Positions 34,138 to 46,295 of a DNA stretch of 64,000 nt are shown here, in pieces; positions within the stretch are counted from its first letter, which is position 1; every line of letters begins with the position of its first letter. The position numbers and the translations under genes were made by a program. Source of the DNA: Diorhabda sublineata (taxonomy: Eukaryota > Arthropoda > Insecta > Coleoptera > Chrysomelidae). Location of the stretch: the NCBI RefSeq assembly GCF_026230105.1, contig NC_079478.1:25931653-25995652 (forward strand). The letters are read 5' to 3'. Below the pieces are notes generated by a model. It worked only from the letters and a program-made list of their open reading frames with translations, made no database searches and was not told the origin of the DNA.

Positions 34138-34592
34138 CGGCTCTCAGCGTCTACAGTAGGTGCTGGTTTTCTCTATATGTAAGGTTCTAGATATCAGTCT
34201 GGAAGAAATATTAAGATTTTCATGAACAGCACATCCATATTATTACTTTAGAATATTGATGACAGGTCGGCATATTTTTTCTGAATTAATGAGTTTTTAT
34301 CGATTTATCTCCATTTTCCATCATTTATAAAGTCTTAATACTTTGTAAATTTCTTCAAATAAACTGAAATAATCGATAGTTTCAAACAGAATATTAAAAA
34401 TTTCTTTATGGATTAGTGGTTTCTCAACAAATGTTAATGTATCAAGATGTGAGAAATGGTAATTTCACATTTAGCAGTTATGGACAAGTTGATGTACCAT
34501 AAAGAGAGTCAGCAAAATGCAGTTATAGTGATGAGTTGATGAGTAATATGAGTTGCTCTTTATTTGATAGATGGAAAAATTTCCATACTTAC

Positions 34593-34961
34593 AAAAGTTT
34601 GCAGAGCCATATCCTGAATAATCATGAAATTCCATTGATGCTATCTCTCCATCTAGTGTATAGTCCGCCTCAACGTATACCGCATCAAATTCCATTTGGT
34701 CAGACCAACACATTTTTTCTAAATCGACTTCTAAATATTTTATGTTAAACTTATCAACATCATACACTACTGCATTGGAAAAATTGCTCTCGAACTGTTT
34801 CCTAGCTGTGATTTGGAATGTATCTATTTTTAATGGATTCAAAGACGGAAAGTTCAATTGTGGAATTCCATCCAATAGTTGACTTCTAAGACAATTTATA
34901 TTGTTCATTACGCATTCTGACAAATTCGGATCTTTTGTATTGCATGGAGTGATTTCGTTTG
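34593..34961 (-). CDS. Takeout/JHBP-like protein, N-terminal domain exon
   Basis: This exon encodes 122 complete codons of the mature N-terminus of a takeout/JHBP family protein. It starts after a TTTTCAG acceptor with the conserved ITPCNTKDPNLSECV block; the family uses this cysteine pair as a disulphide. GIPQLNFPSLNPLKI follows, the family's GIPxLxxPxLDPL signature. The segment with VDKFNIKYLEVDLEK and YTLDGEIASMEFHDYSGYGSANF matches the central beta sheet. It ends at a consensus donor GTAAGT in phase 1, compatible with the exon ending at 28338. Joined mature length is about 222 residues, leaving room for a signal-peptide exon (family total about 240-250). That upstream exon was not located; open frame before 34961 is intron. 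No stops or frameshifts are seen, so the gene may be functional. Confidence 0.78.
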
Positions 34962-35009
34962 CTGAAAATATTAATACGATATCAATGGTATGAAAGAGAA
35001 AAAAATTCA

Positions 35010-36220
35010 ATGATACAATATTTCATTCATTACTAAAAAGATCCCTGCTTTTAATGAAGGATGATCACAATAATCACGCTTGTTATATAGATATTTGGCT
35101 CATTTAAAGACTTCTATAAATAAATTCATTAACGTCGTAATAACTGAAAATACGAATCAGTAGACGACTGGTGCATTTCTCTTTCCATCGTTCTGGATCG
35201 TGAAGAATCAGACTCTAAATTCAAAATTCCACTACCATGTGAGCAGCAGTTCTTCTTAATCTGTCAGTTAAACAATGCGACGAATGCAATTAAGCCTTTA
35301 ATCACACCTTTACTTACAAAAACAATTTTCCAGCTGCCAAAATTGTCGTTGACCATCTCTCGAGTTCAAAAACGTATGAAATGAAAATTATTCTTTCCAC
35401 TCAAAGTAAAAAAGAATTGTAACGCTAACATCGATCAAAATTTCACAAAATAAAGTTTTCTGATTTAACCGTTGCTTCGGTCGTGAACTTCTAGCCAAGA
35501 TTCACAGACATTCCTTCTGCTATGTGAGCTGCGTGCAGCCTCTCAATTAGTTTATCTATTTCTGTAGCATAGCTCGTCAAGTCCTCATTGTTTTGATGCA
35601 GCTTACCTAATTTAGCCAGAAAAAAATCTAAGGTTACCTCGTTTTATCCCATTTTTGAGTCTCTTCAAATCTCCTTTCGTCCTAAATTTTCTTGGGATAT
35701 ACATTTCATCTTTAAGGTTCACAACAGAGGACTCCATTATTTCTTGTTACTAGGTTCAGCTAACTTAAAATATCTTTGTTGAAATTATTTTCCATTGTTT
35801 CTAGATCGTCATCAGAATGAATACTAACATGCTTCTCATTATTATTAGATGAGAGATATCCTTATATTAATCTGCTCGTATAAAATTAATACCAATATAA
35901 TTGAAATAATTGGAATCTCAGAATCAGCTCTAGAGTTTAAAATAGATAGTGAACTAAGTAAATTGAAAAATAGAATTGGTAACTGATTAACAACTAAAAA
36001 GGTTAACAATACAGTTTCCAACTAGTTCATCATTACAATAATTATGCATTCAAGTCATAAAATTATAAATCTGAGAATATGTATTAGACAACGTAGTACG
36101 ATTTTTCTGAACATGTTTGGAAACTATTATTTTGTGAGCTTCTGACTAGGACTGTTCTACCAATTGAATGTATGATACAAAAAAGCTTTTCTCCAAGATA
36201 AAAAGTAATAAAAAGCAATT
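35010..36220. other. Unassigned DNA, expected to lie in or upstream of the takeout-like gene's first intron
   Basis: The missing signal-peptide exon should be on the minus strand beyond 34961, but I found no ATG-led hydrophobic exon with a donor here. At about 35480-35700 broken minus-strand frames give AKLGKLHQNNEDLTSYATEIDKLIERLHAA. This is weakly reminiscent of an LTR-retrotransposon gag, too faint to assign. Confidence 0.3.
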
Positions 36221-36229
36221 GATCTCCCT

Positions 36230-36799
36230 GTTAGAATCCAGAATCGATCATTCTTGCAGTGTGATCAGACATTCGCAAACAAGCTCCCACTCTCACTGAA
36301 CCTTCGTGTTCCTGGATTTTCACAAAATTATCGGTTTTATATAACCACTTTTCAAGAAGACAACCAACATTCTTTCATTGAGTGAGCGTCGATTTTTAGT
36401 AAGAGGCAGTTCTCCCTTATAAACACCAGACGGTGAATTGTGTTTTCAGTATGATATTATTACAATCACGATTCATCACCGATAACGATGTTGCAAATCT
36501 ATTTATCATTGAATTTTTCAATCATAATTGGTTCAATCCACCTTGGATGGTATTAGTGAATCAGTTAACAAACCATGCAGGCACCTATGCTAACATCGTT
36601 TGGTTAGAATAAAATAAAATTAGAATCTTTAGCAATTGGCTGTGAGGCTACCTATCGGTAATCGTTCGTACAGGACGAGGTTCGTTCTGTAATGCTACCT
36701 TTCCTCTCTTAAATTTTGCATACCAACTAAACATTGTTCTAGCATAGAAAAAGACTGAAAAATATATTTCACTACTGTTGTGAAAGCACCTCGTATATA
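36230..36799 (-). pseudogene. mariner-like transposase remnant
   Basis: On the minus strand the sequence begins TATACGAGGTGCTTTCAC (about 36798-36781), similar to mariner terminal repeats. A TMFSWYAKFKRGKVALQNEPRP segment (about 36735-36670) matches the mariner helix-turn-helix region. Then ICNIVIGDES (about 36500-36470) covers the first catalytic Asp block, followed by broken frames resembling QFTVWCL...STL...NVGCLLEKWLY (about 36440-36340). The second and third Asp blocks are not visible. It is heavily frameshifted and ends next to the BEL/Pao 5' LTR. Confidence 0.5.
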
Positions 36800-36814
36800 T
36801 GTATATTTCTTTCT

Positions 36815-37234
36815 TGTTATTAATCTGTTCGCCGCATATACTGAATTTTGTTACCGTGGCAACAAGCTGTATTGTGGTTTCTATTTTTAGACCTTTTTGT
36901 TGCTTGTCTCAGTCGGCTAGCGCTGGGCCAAAAGATAAATAGAAAAAGAAATGTAACACTTGCTTTTTGGCCTTGGTAGCGTGCGTGTGATTATTAGCGC
37001 GCTACTATCTTATAATATATTTATATATTATATATTTTGGTTGATTTCAATTAGCAAGAGTGTATAAATGTTTTAGTTTCAATGTACAATTCAGTTAAAT
37101 AGTAAATACAGTCCACTACTTATTTGTTTATAGTTTAATGATGTAGTAAAGGTGAATAAGAAGAAAGTTTAGTGTTTTATTTGCCATTACAAATGAACTA
37201 AAAAATATCGTAATCAGGAATCTCCTGTACATAC
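36815..37234 (+). repeat. Putative 5' LTR of BEL/Pao element A
   Basis: The 3' boundary is placed at ...ctcctgtacataca, just before a tRNA-Tyr-type primer binding site. The last roughly 60 bp recur at 42527-42600, which defines them as LTR. The 5' boundary (tgttattaatctg at 36815) is a guess from the TG start and the switch from mariner-like sequence; no second LTR copy exists to confirm it. Confidence 0.45.
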
Positions 37235-37237
37235 AAA

Positions 37238-37256
37238 TGGTCCCTCGAGCCGGATA
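37238..37256 (+). other. Primer binding site, tRNA-Tyr type (BEL element A)
   Basis: The site tggtccctcgagccggata begins with TGG and complements the 3' end of insect tRNA-Tyr (ending ...CCGGCTCGAAGGACCA) with one mismatch in the first 17 bases. It lies 3 nt after the LTR, the expected position for priming minus-strand synthesis. Confidence 0.7.
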
Positions 37257-37598
37257 TTGAAGAATCCAGTGGGCTTTGGTGTAATCTTCGTGGCTATTAA
37301 CTATTGGATATTGGTTTTGGTTGTGTTTTGTGCAAACACACATTGCTCGCGTAGTTATTGGGACTATTGCACCAAGCTATTGGTTTTGGTTCACAAGAAT
37401 GGTGTTATTGGAGCACTAGTGATAAGAACAATTTGGTTTTGGATGCTAAAAATTCCTGGGATTGCTGCTTAGATATTGGATTTGAGCGGACCGGTAAAGT
37501 ACAAAAACACTAAGAAAAAGTTCTTGGAGATTGTGAGTATTACCTTTCAATATATTTCCCTTTAAACCTCGACTTTTTTCTCTGCTAACGTAAGCAAA

Positions 37599-40500
37599 AT
37601 GGGTGAAGAGTTGAAATCTTTGGTAAAAAAGCGTGGTAGTTTAAAATCTAAGTTAACAATGTTTAAAGCATATTTTGACAAGTTGAATGCTTCCGTGGAA
37701 ACGTTAACGGATGGTGTTGATAGGGCTTATTTTGTGGAATTAGATATGCGCTTAGAAAAAATGGCCGAATTGTTACCGGCATTTGATGCGATTCAGAATG
37801 AGATAGAATTTTTACGGATGGGGATGAGTTGGAAAATCAGTTTACAGAACGTCAGAATTTCGATAATAATTTTCAACGTTAGTGCGTAATTTACTGACAA
37901 AACACAATTTCTATGAGCTAGATAATGAAAAAGATTCTGTAAGATCGACTGCTTCAGGTTCAAGTTCCCATCGTAGTAAAAATGAACATGTGGCTCTAAA
38001 AGCATTGCCAAAACTTCCGCCAATTCCAATTCCTACCTTTTCTGGAAGATCTGAAAATTGGCTGGAGTTCAGGGATACCTTTTCTTCTTTGGTTCACAAA
38101 AATGAAAGATTGGATAGGATAGAAAAATTTCATTTTCTTAGAGATGCAAAACAGTTTATTGGCACACTCGAATTTTCTGATAGTGGGTATGATGTTGCTT
38201 GGAACCTACTATTAGAAAGGTTTAACAATACTTCTTTGTTGGTTAATAATAACTTAAAATGTTTGGTTAATTTGCCAGAAATACAAAAGGAAAATGCTGT
38301 TGATCTTCGGAAAATGTTGGATATTTTAGTTAAAAACCTTAGATCGCTTAACTCATTGGGGGTGAATACAGAACACTGGGATATAATGGTTATGTTTTTA
38401 GCATGTTCAAAACTTGATTCGCATACAAAAAGAGAGTGGGAGGAAAGAAAAAATAAAGCTGCATTACCTACAATTGACGAGTTTAAAAGTTTCCTAAAAG
38501 GTAAAGCCGATTTATTGGAAGGCTTAGGGATGAATAACTATGTAAGTATCATTAAAGAGAAAGGGTTATATAGGGCAAAGCAAAAATCCTACGTTTCTGT
38601 TAATCAAAAATGCTCCTTTTGTAATGCTGATCATTTTATTCAAAATTGTAAATCATTTTTCGAATTAAACACTTATGCTAGGTTTCAAAAGGCCTTACAC
38701 CATAAGGTTTGTTTAAATTGTCTCAGACCTGGGCATATGAGTAAAGATTGTTCCCAGAGAGGGTGTAAAAAATGTGGGTCTAAACATAATGTTCTTTCAC
38801 ACTACGATAAAAATAAAAGTAATAGCATCCTCTCGGGCAGCTCAAATGGCAGTGTTGGCAATAAGTGAGTCTGGTTTGGTGAAGTCAAAGGAGGAACCTT
38901 CATTAGATGAACCGAAGGTTTCTGTGCCTACAACTTCTAATGTTTTGTCTTCGTATTGTAATTCAAATATAACAGATGTTTTATTGTCAACAGCTTTAGT
39001 GCAAGCAATGGACATTAATGGTAAATATCAAACATGTAGGGTTCTCTTGGATAGTGGGTCCCATTCCAATTTAATCTCGAAAAAAATGTTTAAGACCCTG
39101 GGTTTAGCATCTATTGGTGTAAATATATCTATGGCAGGAGTTAATCAGTTGTTTTCAAATATTAAGTCAAAGTGCAATGTGAAAATTGTTTCTTTTCATA
39201 ATAATTTTGAGGCAAGCATATCATGCTTAGTGGTTTCAAAAATTGGTGATAATGTTCCTAGTCGGCCTTTAGATATATCGTATTTAAGAATACCAAGCCA
39301 TCTAAAATGGACTGGCCCATCTTTAGCTGAGCCAGGAGACATTGACATCTTATTAGGGGCTGACATCTTCTATAGTCTTCTTTGTATTGGGCAAATAGGC
39401 CTTGGCGAAAAGCAACCAGTCATGAAAAAAACTAAACTTGGATGTACTGATGATGGGAAGTTTGTTATGCAGCTTCCACTTTGTGATTCTATAGACAAGC
39501 TGGGTGACTCCAGAAGTCATGTTTTGGGTAGGTTTTACTCATTGGAAAGGAGGTTAAATAAAAACCCCATTTTAAAGGAAATGTACTTCTCTTTTATGAA
39601 TGAATATGAGCAAATGGGTCATATGACACTTTGTGATGAGATTTCGAATGATGGCATATCATATTTTCTTCCATACCATGGTGTATTAAACGAGCAAAGC
39701 CAAACAACTAAACTTAGAGTTGTTTTTAATGGGTCTGCTTCTACTGATACTGGTGTGTCACTGAATGATATCCAACATACTGGTTCGGTCATTCAAGATA
39801 ACTTATTGGATATTCTGCTTAGGTTTAGGCAGTTTAATGTGGTTGTTTGTGCAGACATTGAAAAAATGTATCGTATGGTCTGGGTGGTTTCAGAACAAAG
39901 ATGTCTTCACAAAATCTTATGGAGAAGAAAACCTGATGAAGATGTTCAGGAGTATACTTTAAATACTATTACCTATGGTACCAGGTCAGCAGCGTACTTG
40001 ACCATACGCTGTTTGAAGCAGTTAGGATTGGACAATCATGAAGCACATCCAGAATGTTATATTGCATGGATTTTACGTGGATGATATGCTCTGTAGAGGG
40101 TCTTCTGTTACTGAAATGATTGATGTGTGTAAACAAGTTAAAGAAATTCTTGGAGGTGCTGGATTTAATTTAAGGAAGTGGATATCAAATCGGCCTGAGG
40201 TCATTGCTGGTATTCAAGGATCGTCTAGTTCAGAGGAAAATGTAATTTTTGGAGGAAAGGATTCCAATTGGTCGTTTAAAAAGGTTGTGTTAATGTATTA
40301 TATAAATTTTCCTACTGATATTTCTAAAGTAAACAAACGTAGCATCATTTCAGATATTTCAAAAATCTTTGATCCTCTTGCGTTATTAGCATAGTTTTGG
40401 TTAAAATTTTGCTGCAAAGACTATGGCAGTTAAAATAAGTTGGGACGAATCTTTGCTTTCAAACTTAGATTTTTATTGGAGAAAGTTAAGAAAAAAATTC

Positions 40501-42560
40501 TTTGTTTTAAATGAATGCGAGATTGAACGACAAGTTATATGTTTGGATCCAGCGGAGATCCAAATAAACGGATTTTGTGACGCCCTTACGGAAGCCTATG
40601 GCTCTTGCGTGTATATAAGAAGTGTCGATAATAATGGTTGTGCCAAGATTTCATTAATTTCTGGGAAATCAAAAGTGGCACCACTTAAATCATTGACCAT
40701 TCCTCGACTAGAGCTAAGCGGAGCTTTAGTGTTGGTACATCTTGTTGACAGAATTAAAACTTGTATGTCTGTCAAGTTTGATGCTGTTTTTCTATGGTGT
40801 GACACGACAGTGGTTCTAAATTGGATTTCGACATCTCCGCATCTATTGCAACCCTTTGTTTCTAATCGGATTGCCCAGATCCAAGAAAAAACAGATGTAA
40901 GTGACTGGTTTTATGTAAAGTCTGAGCAAAATCCTGCTGACATCTTGTCTCGTGGATACGAGCCATCTAATCTGATGGAACTATATCTGTGGTGGAAGGG
41001 TATGATGGCTACATGATCCCCCAGATTCTTAGGATAAGATGCAAGTCCCAATTATATCTGAAATTCCGGAAATAAAACAAAAAATTGATGTTTGTAATTT
41101 TGAAAATATTGTCTTTGAAGGGTTTATTAATTATGACAGATTTTCTAGTTTTAACAAATTAATAAATTGCATGGTGTACATTCTAAGATTTATTGAAATA
41201 AGTCTAAGAGGACTGCTAAATTTGGTGGCAGCAATCCAACATCATGCGAAAAACAAAAGGCTTCACAAACCTTGATAATTTTAGTACAACGCTTTTTGAC
41301 AGAAATAAACAATTTAAAGCATAACGCGTCTTTGAGGTCTTGAAGCTAGTTAGTCTAACCCCCTTTTTGGACTCCTGTGGTATTTGGAAGGTGGGGGGTA
41401 GGTTGCAGTGTTCTAATTTGAAATATTATGAGAAGCACCCGATATTATTGTCATCACTTACACAAACATAAGTTCACAATGCTATTAGTTTTATATGAGC
41501 ATGAAAGTCTTCTGCACGCTGGCCCACAACTTTTGTTAAGTTCGCTACGCCTGCCTGCTGGAGGCAGGAATCTAGTGCGCAAGATCACTAGAAATTGTAT
41601 TAAATGTTTTAGAGCTCATCCCGAGAAGGGTCAAATAAGCCAAATTATGGGAGTGCTGCCTGAATTGCGTGTCCGAGCTTCTTTGCCCTTTCAAAATGTA
41701 GGTGTGGACTATGCGGGTCCCATAATGATAAGAAATAAAACTGGTCGTGGATTTCGTTTAATAAAAGCGTACATCGCCCTGTTTGTGTGCTTTAGTACCA
41801 AAGCTATCCACCTTGAGTTGGTGAGTGATCTTACATCAGCAGCTTTTATTGCGTGTTTTAGGCGGTTTGTTCCATAAGGGGTATCCCTAACAATGTTTTT
41901 AGTGATAACGGCACTACGTTTGTTGGGGCTTCTTCAGATTTGAAGGATTTTGGAAATTTTTTGATTTCACAATCCTCTAAATTACAAGAACAGCTTGAAA
42001 AAGATAATGTAAATTGGAATTTTACACCTGCTCATTCGCCAAACTTTGGAGGTTTAGGGGAGGCGGGGGTTGATACTGTAAATACCATTTAAAACGTGTC
42101 TTGGGAACATATTCTTTAACCTTCGAAGGTTTGTCCACTTTGCTTACGCAAGTAGAGGCCATTCTAAACTCCAGACCTTTGGTTCCTATGTCCCCTAGTC
42201 CCAATGATTTTGATGTCCTGAGTCCTGGGCATTTCCTTGTTGGTAAACGACTCACGTCTCTGCCAGATGGCAAGATGTTAAAGAAAACAGACTGGATAAA
42301 TGGCAGCAGATTCAAAAGATGTATCAACATTTCTGGCAGCGATGGTCCAAGGAGTACTTGTCTGAACTCCAAACCAAATCTAAATGTATATTGTTGCAAC
42401 CAGGTTTGAAAGAAAATCAAACAACCATCTGGCTCCAACACTATGGAAGCTTGGACGTATTGTGAAGCTAATCCCTGGCCCTGATGGAAGATGCCGAGTA
42501 GCAGAAATAAGGACTCGTACCGTAATCAAGTTCAGTGTTTTATTTGCCATTACAAATGAA
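37599..42560 (+). pseudogene. BEL/Pao retrotransposon A, decayed gag-pol
   Basis: Collinear open pieces cover the whole polyprotein. Gag starts at 37599 (MGEELKSLVKKRG) and the DUF1759-type gag core has LPPIPIPTFSGRSENWLEF (from 38016). Zinc knuckles lie at about 38610-38790 (C-x2-C-x4-H-x4-C twice). The protease has LLDSGSHSN (about 39047). The RT has CADIEKMYR (about 39850) and FYVDD (about 40070), in separate frames. RNase H has INGFCDALTEAYGS (about 40565), the integrase core GVDYAGP (about 41700), FSDNGTTFVGA (about 41895) and PAHSPNFGG (about 42030). At least seven frame changes or stops separate these, and the RT palm is split between the two Asp motifs. It is inactive and old compared with element B at 47.5 kb. 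Confidence 0.85.
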
Positions 42561-42600
42561 CTAAAAAATAACGTAATCAGGAATCTCCTGTAAAACTACA
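42527..42600 (+). repeat. Residual 3' LTR end of BEL element A
   Basis: About 60 bp (agtgttttatttgccattac... to ctcctgta) match 37170-37229 with two substitutions. They join directly to the end of pol (aatcaag), so the polypurine tract and most of the 3' LTR are deleted. Both sides share the short word aagtt, suggesting a microhomology-mediated deletion. Confidence 0.7.
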
Positions 42601-44635
42601 AATTAATTATATTTTTTCATAATCGTATTAAATAATGATGAAAATACTAATTTGCAATCCTGTAGCGAAACTAATTCTGAACGATAGACACAACAAATTT
42701 CAAACATTCTACCTAGAAAAAAGATATTGTCTTCGAAAGTCGTTGCTCCAGCACGACCCCTGTAAAATTGAATTGATATTCAAGATTAATTTAATGAGCT
42801 GTACTACGAATAGATAACCATATCTAAAGTATAAATACTGTGAAAGTACAAATTCTCTTAAGTATAACTGCAGCTGCAAAACATAATAATATGAAAAGAC
42901 GATACAATGGAAAAATGTATCAATTTGTCATAAAATGATATAAAACATCTAATACTATGTTTATGAATAGAGAGGAGCTCATAAGATCCAATTGTGATGG
43001 CCCTAAATCAATTTTTTATGATGAAGCTTTTAATCACTTAAATGGTAGCTATATTTTTATAGTTTTACAAAAAAGTAACCAAAAGCGTCTAATTTGGCGT
43101 GGTTTCAACGAGAAATTGAATAAAATCTTCGCAATCTTAAAACTAGCAGCAATATAGAAGATTATATTTTTTTTTCAGAAAGTATAGTCGGTTCCATATG
43201 GAGATGAAACGAAATTTTAATAATAGACCCAGGAAAACAGAAATAATGGAAAGATATCGAGAGTGTGAGTGAAAATATTGATTTCTCCAGTGGATTGTGA
43301 CTAACGTGGAAGGTATCAACTGATCTAAAAAGTATTTTCGGAAGTAGAATATTCATTTTTAGCGCACTTTTTACAAGCGTTTTATCCCTCCGTTCGTCTG
43401 TCTATAGTAGCGATGTCTCCACAGAAAGCATTTATAGAGCTCGGGTTTTTTGCATTCAATTTTATATAGCTGTAGATCGGCCGAAATGGAAAAAATGTTG
43501 GGCATCATTAAGGAAAAATCAATTAAATAAATCAAAACGTAATTTTTCCCATACAAAATTTCATTTGAACTATATATCCGCACAAAAATTTGTTAAATAA
43601 TGTAATACTTTGTGAAGACTTCAATCAGGATCTTTCAACGCCCTCCAAATTCGTAAATTGTTTGAAAGCAACATGTAACATTGATTTATTATCTTAAAGA
43701 GAAGCTACAATAAACGCAAATATAAAAATCGATTGAGTCTTTGCAAAATTATGTGCTCACAAATTTTAAACTTTTATTCATGATCCATATTTTTCATTCC
43801 ATAATCGAATTATTATGAGTCTCACGCCGAGAGTGCGATGATTTTTTACTTGTTTTTCTTTTTCCGTGTATCATACAATTTCATCATAAATTGTTGTATG
43901 GTTCCGAAATAATTTGATGTATGTTTTAAAGACATACTTCACTAAAAGGAAGTAGACGATTATATTTGTATACACTTTCTATGCAAGTAGTTCAAACCAT
44001 TTCTATCGGATTAAGCACACAATACGGGGGCAGTCTTAATAGAGAAATATTCTGGACAGATAAGATGTGTTACCCATAACAATTGGCAAGAAAATGTTTG
44101 GTAGGAGGTGATGAACCATTTTTAAAAATAATGCCATGGTCATGTGGTAATCAGCACATTATAAGGAACTTTTTAGCGGTTGTAAGCTTTGTATTAGTAC
44201 AAAACCATGGTTTATCCTGCGAACAAGAAGACGTACACTTTATTTCTTATTCAGTCTTGGTATATTTCAACACTTAAATGTTTAAAACCTTTTTTAAATA
44301 CACTTAAGTATCTCTAAATATTTAAAGTTAGAATCAAAATACATACGTAGTTTGCTCTGCATTATGTCCAATGTTGACACTAAATTGGCTTTATAAAAGT
44401 TATACACTATCTATTGAATGAAATCATTGGTTGTATCGGTTTTCTGTTAACTTTCTGCTGTTTTAACACAAAATCTATAATACCCCTCACGTGCACAACG
44501 CTATATATGGTATAATATGGAATGGAGTTAATCATTCAATCCGTTCAATAATACCCTTTCTGACTGATCTCCTCGTTCTTATCTCAGGGAATCACTCAAA
44601 AATATTCAAAATAACCCTTTGACATTGAGCGTATA
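42601..44635. other. Unassigned AT-rich DNA
   Basis: About 2 kb with only chance-length ORFs (60-70 codons), none with a family motif. No RNA gene or element end was seen. Confidence 0.4.
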
Positions 44636-44639
44636 TAGT

Positions 44640-45737
44640 GTGTCTACTTAAGTTGGAACCATATGGGAAACTTATTTTTGATTAGAAATTCTGCATGGTC
44701 CAAAAGTTGAAATGCAACTATCATATATCAGCAGTATACAAGGTTTGTAAAAAAATTTGAATTTTGTTCAAGAGTAAAGTATCTTTAGTTTTCACAATTC
44801 AGAAAAATATTATGAAGTAAAGTTGTTTTGAATTGAAAGTTATATTCAAATATGTGATTACAGCCATTTATTATGTAAATTTAGGTTTTGTGATTATCAT
44901 TCCGTATTAATTAACGCAATCTGGGATGTCCTGACATGAAGTATGTGACAGTGAATGTCAGAGTGAGTTGTAGACAATTACGAAATATTATGTATTCAAC
45001 AGTTAAAAAAAAAATTTAAATAAATTTAAGGCTAGTGGAAGTATAGAAAATAAATTTAAAAACAAATGCCGAAAACGGGTTGCGAATGAAGACGTGATGT
45101 GATGCTTTCTGTCGTAGAAGACTCAAAAATGTCATTAAGAAAAAGGGCCTCTGCAATGCAAATTACTTCAATAAGTAAAGATATAGTGGCAAATATTTTG
45201 CATACAAATCGCAATTTGTACACACGTTACTATCAAGTGATTACGATATTCGTTTTGAATTCTGCGCTCTGATCCAAGGAAAGTTGGATGAAGACCCGTT
45301 TTTCACAAGAACTATTATATTTTCCGATGAGGCAACATTTTCTTCAAACGAAATCGTCTCATCACAAAATTGTCGCTGGTGATCTAACAATAATCCAAAC
45401 TTTGTAATAAAAACTCTGAACCAATATTCTTGTAAAACGAACGTATAGTGTGTTGTGTACAAAAATAAATTAGTTGGACCTTTTCTTTTGACATTCCTTA
45501 AATATCGCACAATATTTACAATTATTAGAAAATTATAGAAAAAAAAGTAATACAAGAGTTTGAAAAAAGAACAATTAAATGTTTATAAAGAGAAGGTGGA
45601 TAAATCGAAGCTGTAGGACATTGAATTAAAATTTAATTACGATGCGATCTGATGTTGCATCTTAACTTTTAGAACATGCAAAACTTTTTATCAACAATAA
45701 CTGTTGTTTTCCATATGTTTCCAACTTAAGTAGACAC
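44640..45737 (+). mobile_element. DDE transposon with about 85-bp terminal inverted repeats, internally deleted
   Basis: The left arm (44640-44722) and right arm (45651-45737) are reverse complements. The outer 27 bp (GTGTCTACTTAAGTTGGAAC...) match at 26 positions, and pairing continues with small gaps to the atgcaac/gttgcat words. The element is 1,098 bp. The interior carries a plus-strand transposase remnant. The flanking bases do not show a clear target duplication (atagt / gttgt), so the insertion site is uncertain. The transposase type suggests a Tc1/mariner-related family with DUF4817-like N-terminus. Confidence 0.8.
45067..45545 (+). pseudogene. Transposase remnant inside the 44.6-kb element
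   Basis: Plus-strand translation gives an MPKTGCE start (45067), then MSLRKRASAMQITSISKDIVANIL (about 45129-45200), a helix-turn-helix. Next is FSDEATFSSNEIVSSQNCRW (about 45320-45380), containing the first catalytic Asp. A TNV-x-CVVYKNKLVGPF block (about 45438-45485) follows. Two Trp codons have become stops (TGG to TGA after CRW; TGG to TAG in the TNVWC motif), and one frameshift lies near 45235. Regions for the second and third catalytic residues are absent, so about one third to one half of the gene is deleted. Confidence 0.7.
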
Positions 45738-45739
45738 GT

Positions 45740-46125
45740 TGTCTTTTCTTTCGACTGACTTTCGAACTGTTATATTTTTCATTATTGGACCCTGTATGGA
45801 TACGAAAAGCATATCAAAATAATTATAACATGCATTAAAAACAACAGCTATAATCGGCACTTCCAACAGTTGAAACCAAGCAGCGAAATCAATCAGCCGG
45901 CTTTTTTGATCTGAACGCTTCGGTGATAATTTTTTCGTTGGCGACCCGGGATACTACTACCTGTGGAAGGGATAGATGGTCTAACGACAAAACGATTTAT
46001 CTCATTTTGAAATAGTCCTTCGCAGCAACTGAACTGCAGGTACAGTTAAAGGACCTATTGGTAAGGCATGAACGCTAATAGCATTAGATAAAGAAGAATT
46101 TTGAAAGAGAGCGTGATGCCAAACA
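45740..46125. other. Unassigned DNA
   Basis: No recognisable gene or element. Confidence 0.3.
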
Positions 46126-46129
46126 TGTT

Positions 46130-46295
46130 AATTAGTGGAATAATATATATAATCACAACATAACATTATGGAATTTATCAAATCACTTACAATCAAATAG
46201 TTTGGACATGTCCAACGAATGGACAACTAAATGGAGTGGAGCAAAAGAGGAGAAAGGAAAAGACGAAAAACTAGATTCATAGTGTATAACGTCTC
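46130..46295 (+). pseudogene. Possible LINE C-terminal remnant
   Basis: A broken plus-strand frame reads FGHVQRMDN and then RGERKRRKTRF (about 46200-46275). This resembles the basic C-terminal segment (GH-x-x-R-M...GRRKRGRPR) of LINE reverse-transcriptase proteins. It is short and weak, and nothing upstream extends it. Confidence 0.3.

Larger units (their letters stand above)
28637..34592 (-). other. Large intron of the takeout/JHBP-like gene
   Basis: The intron is inferred from a consensus donor GTAAGT (34592 downward) and an acceptor TTTCAG (ending 28637). It is 5,956 bp long. It contains remnants of a mariner (about 30395-30560), a Tc1 element (31991-33000) and a PIF/Harbinger transposase (about 33545-34010), all with the transposase on the minus strand, the same as the gene. 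The stretches 28640-30330, 30850-31980 and 33010-33540 show no further recognisable feature. No additional exon is needed to complete the family's domain, but I cannot exclude a small one. Confidence 0.65.

Noticed and set aside
34471..35010. Single 179-codon ORF as the takeout-like gene product
   Set aside because: Family similarity starts at 34961 and stops at 34593, exactly at consensus acceptor and donor sites. The extra residues on both sides are translated intron.
35480..35700. Gag of another LTR retrotransposon on the minus strand
   Set aside because: Only a weak resemblance over about 30 residues, with no zinc knuckle, protease or LTR nearby.
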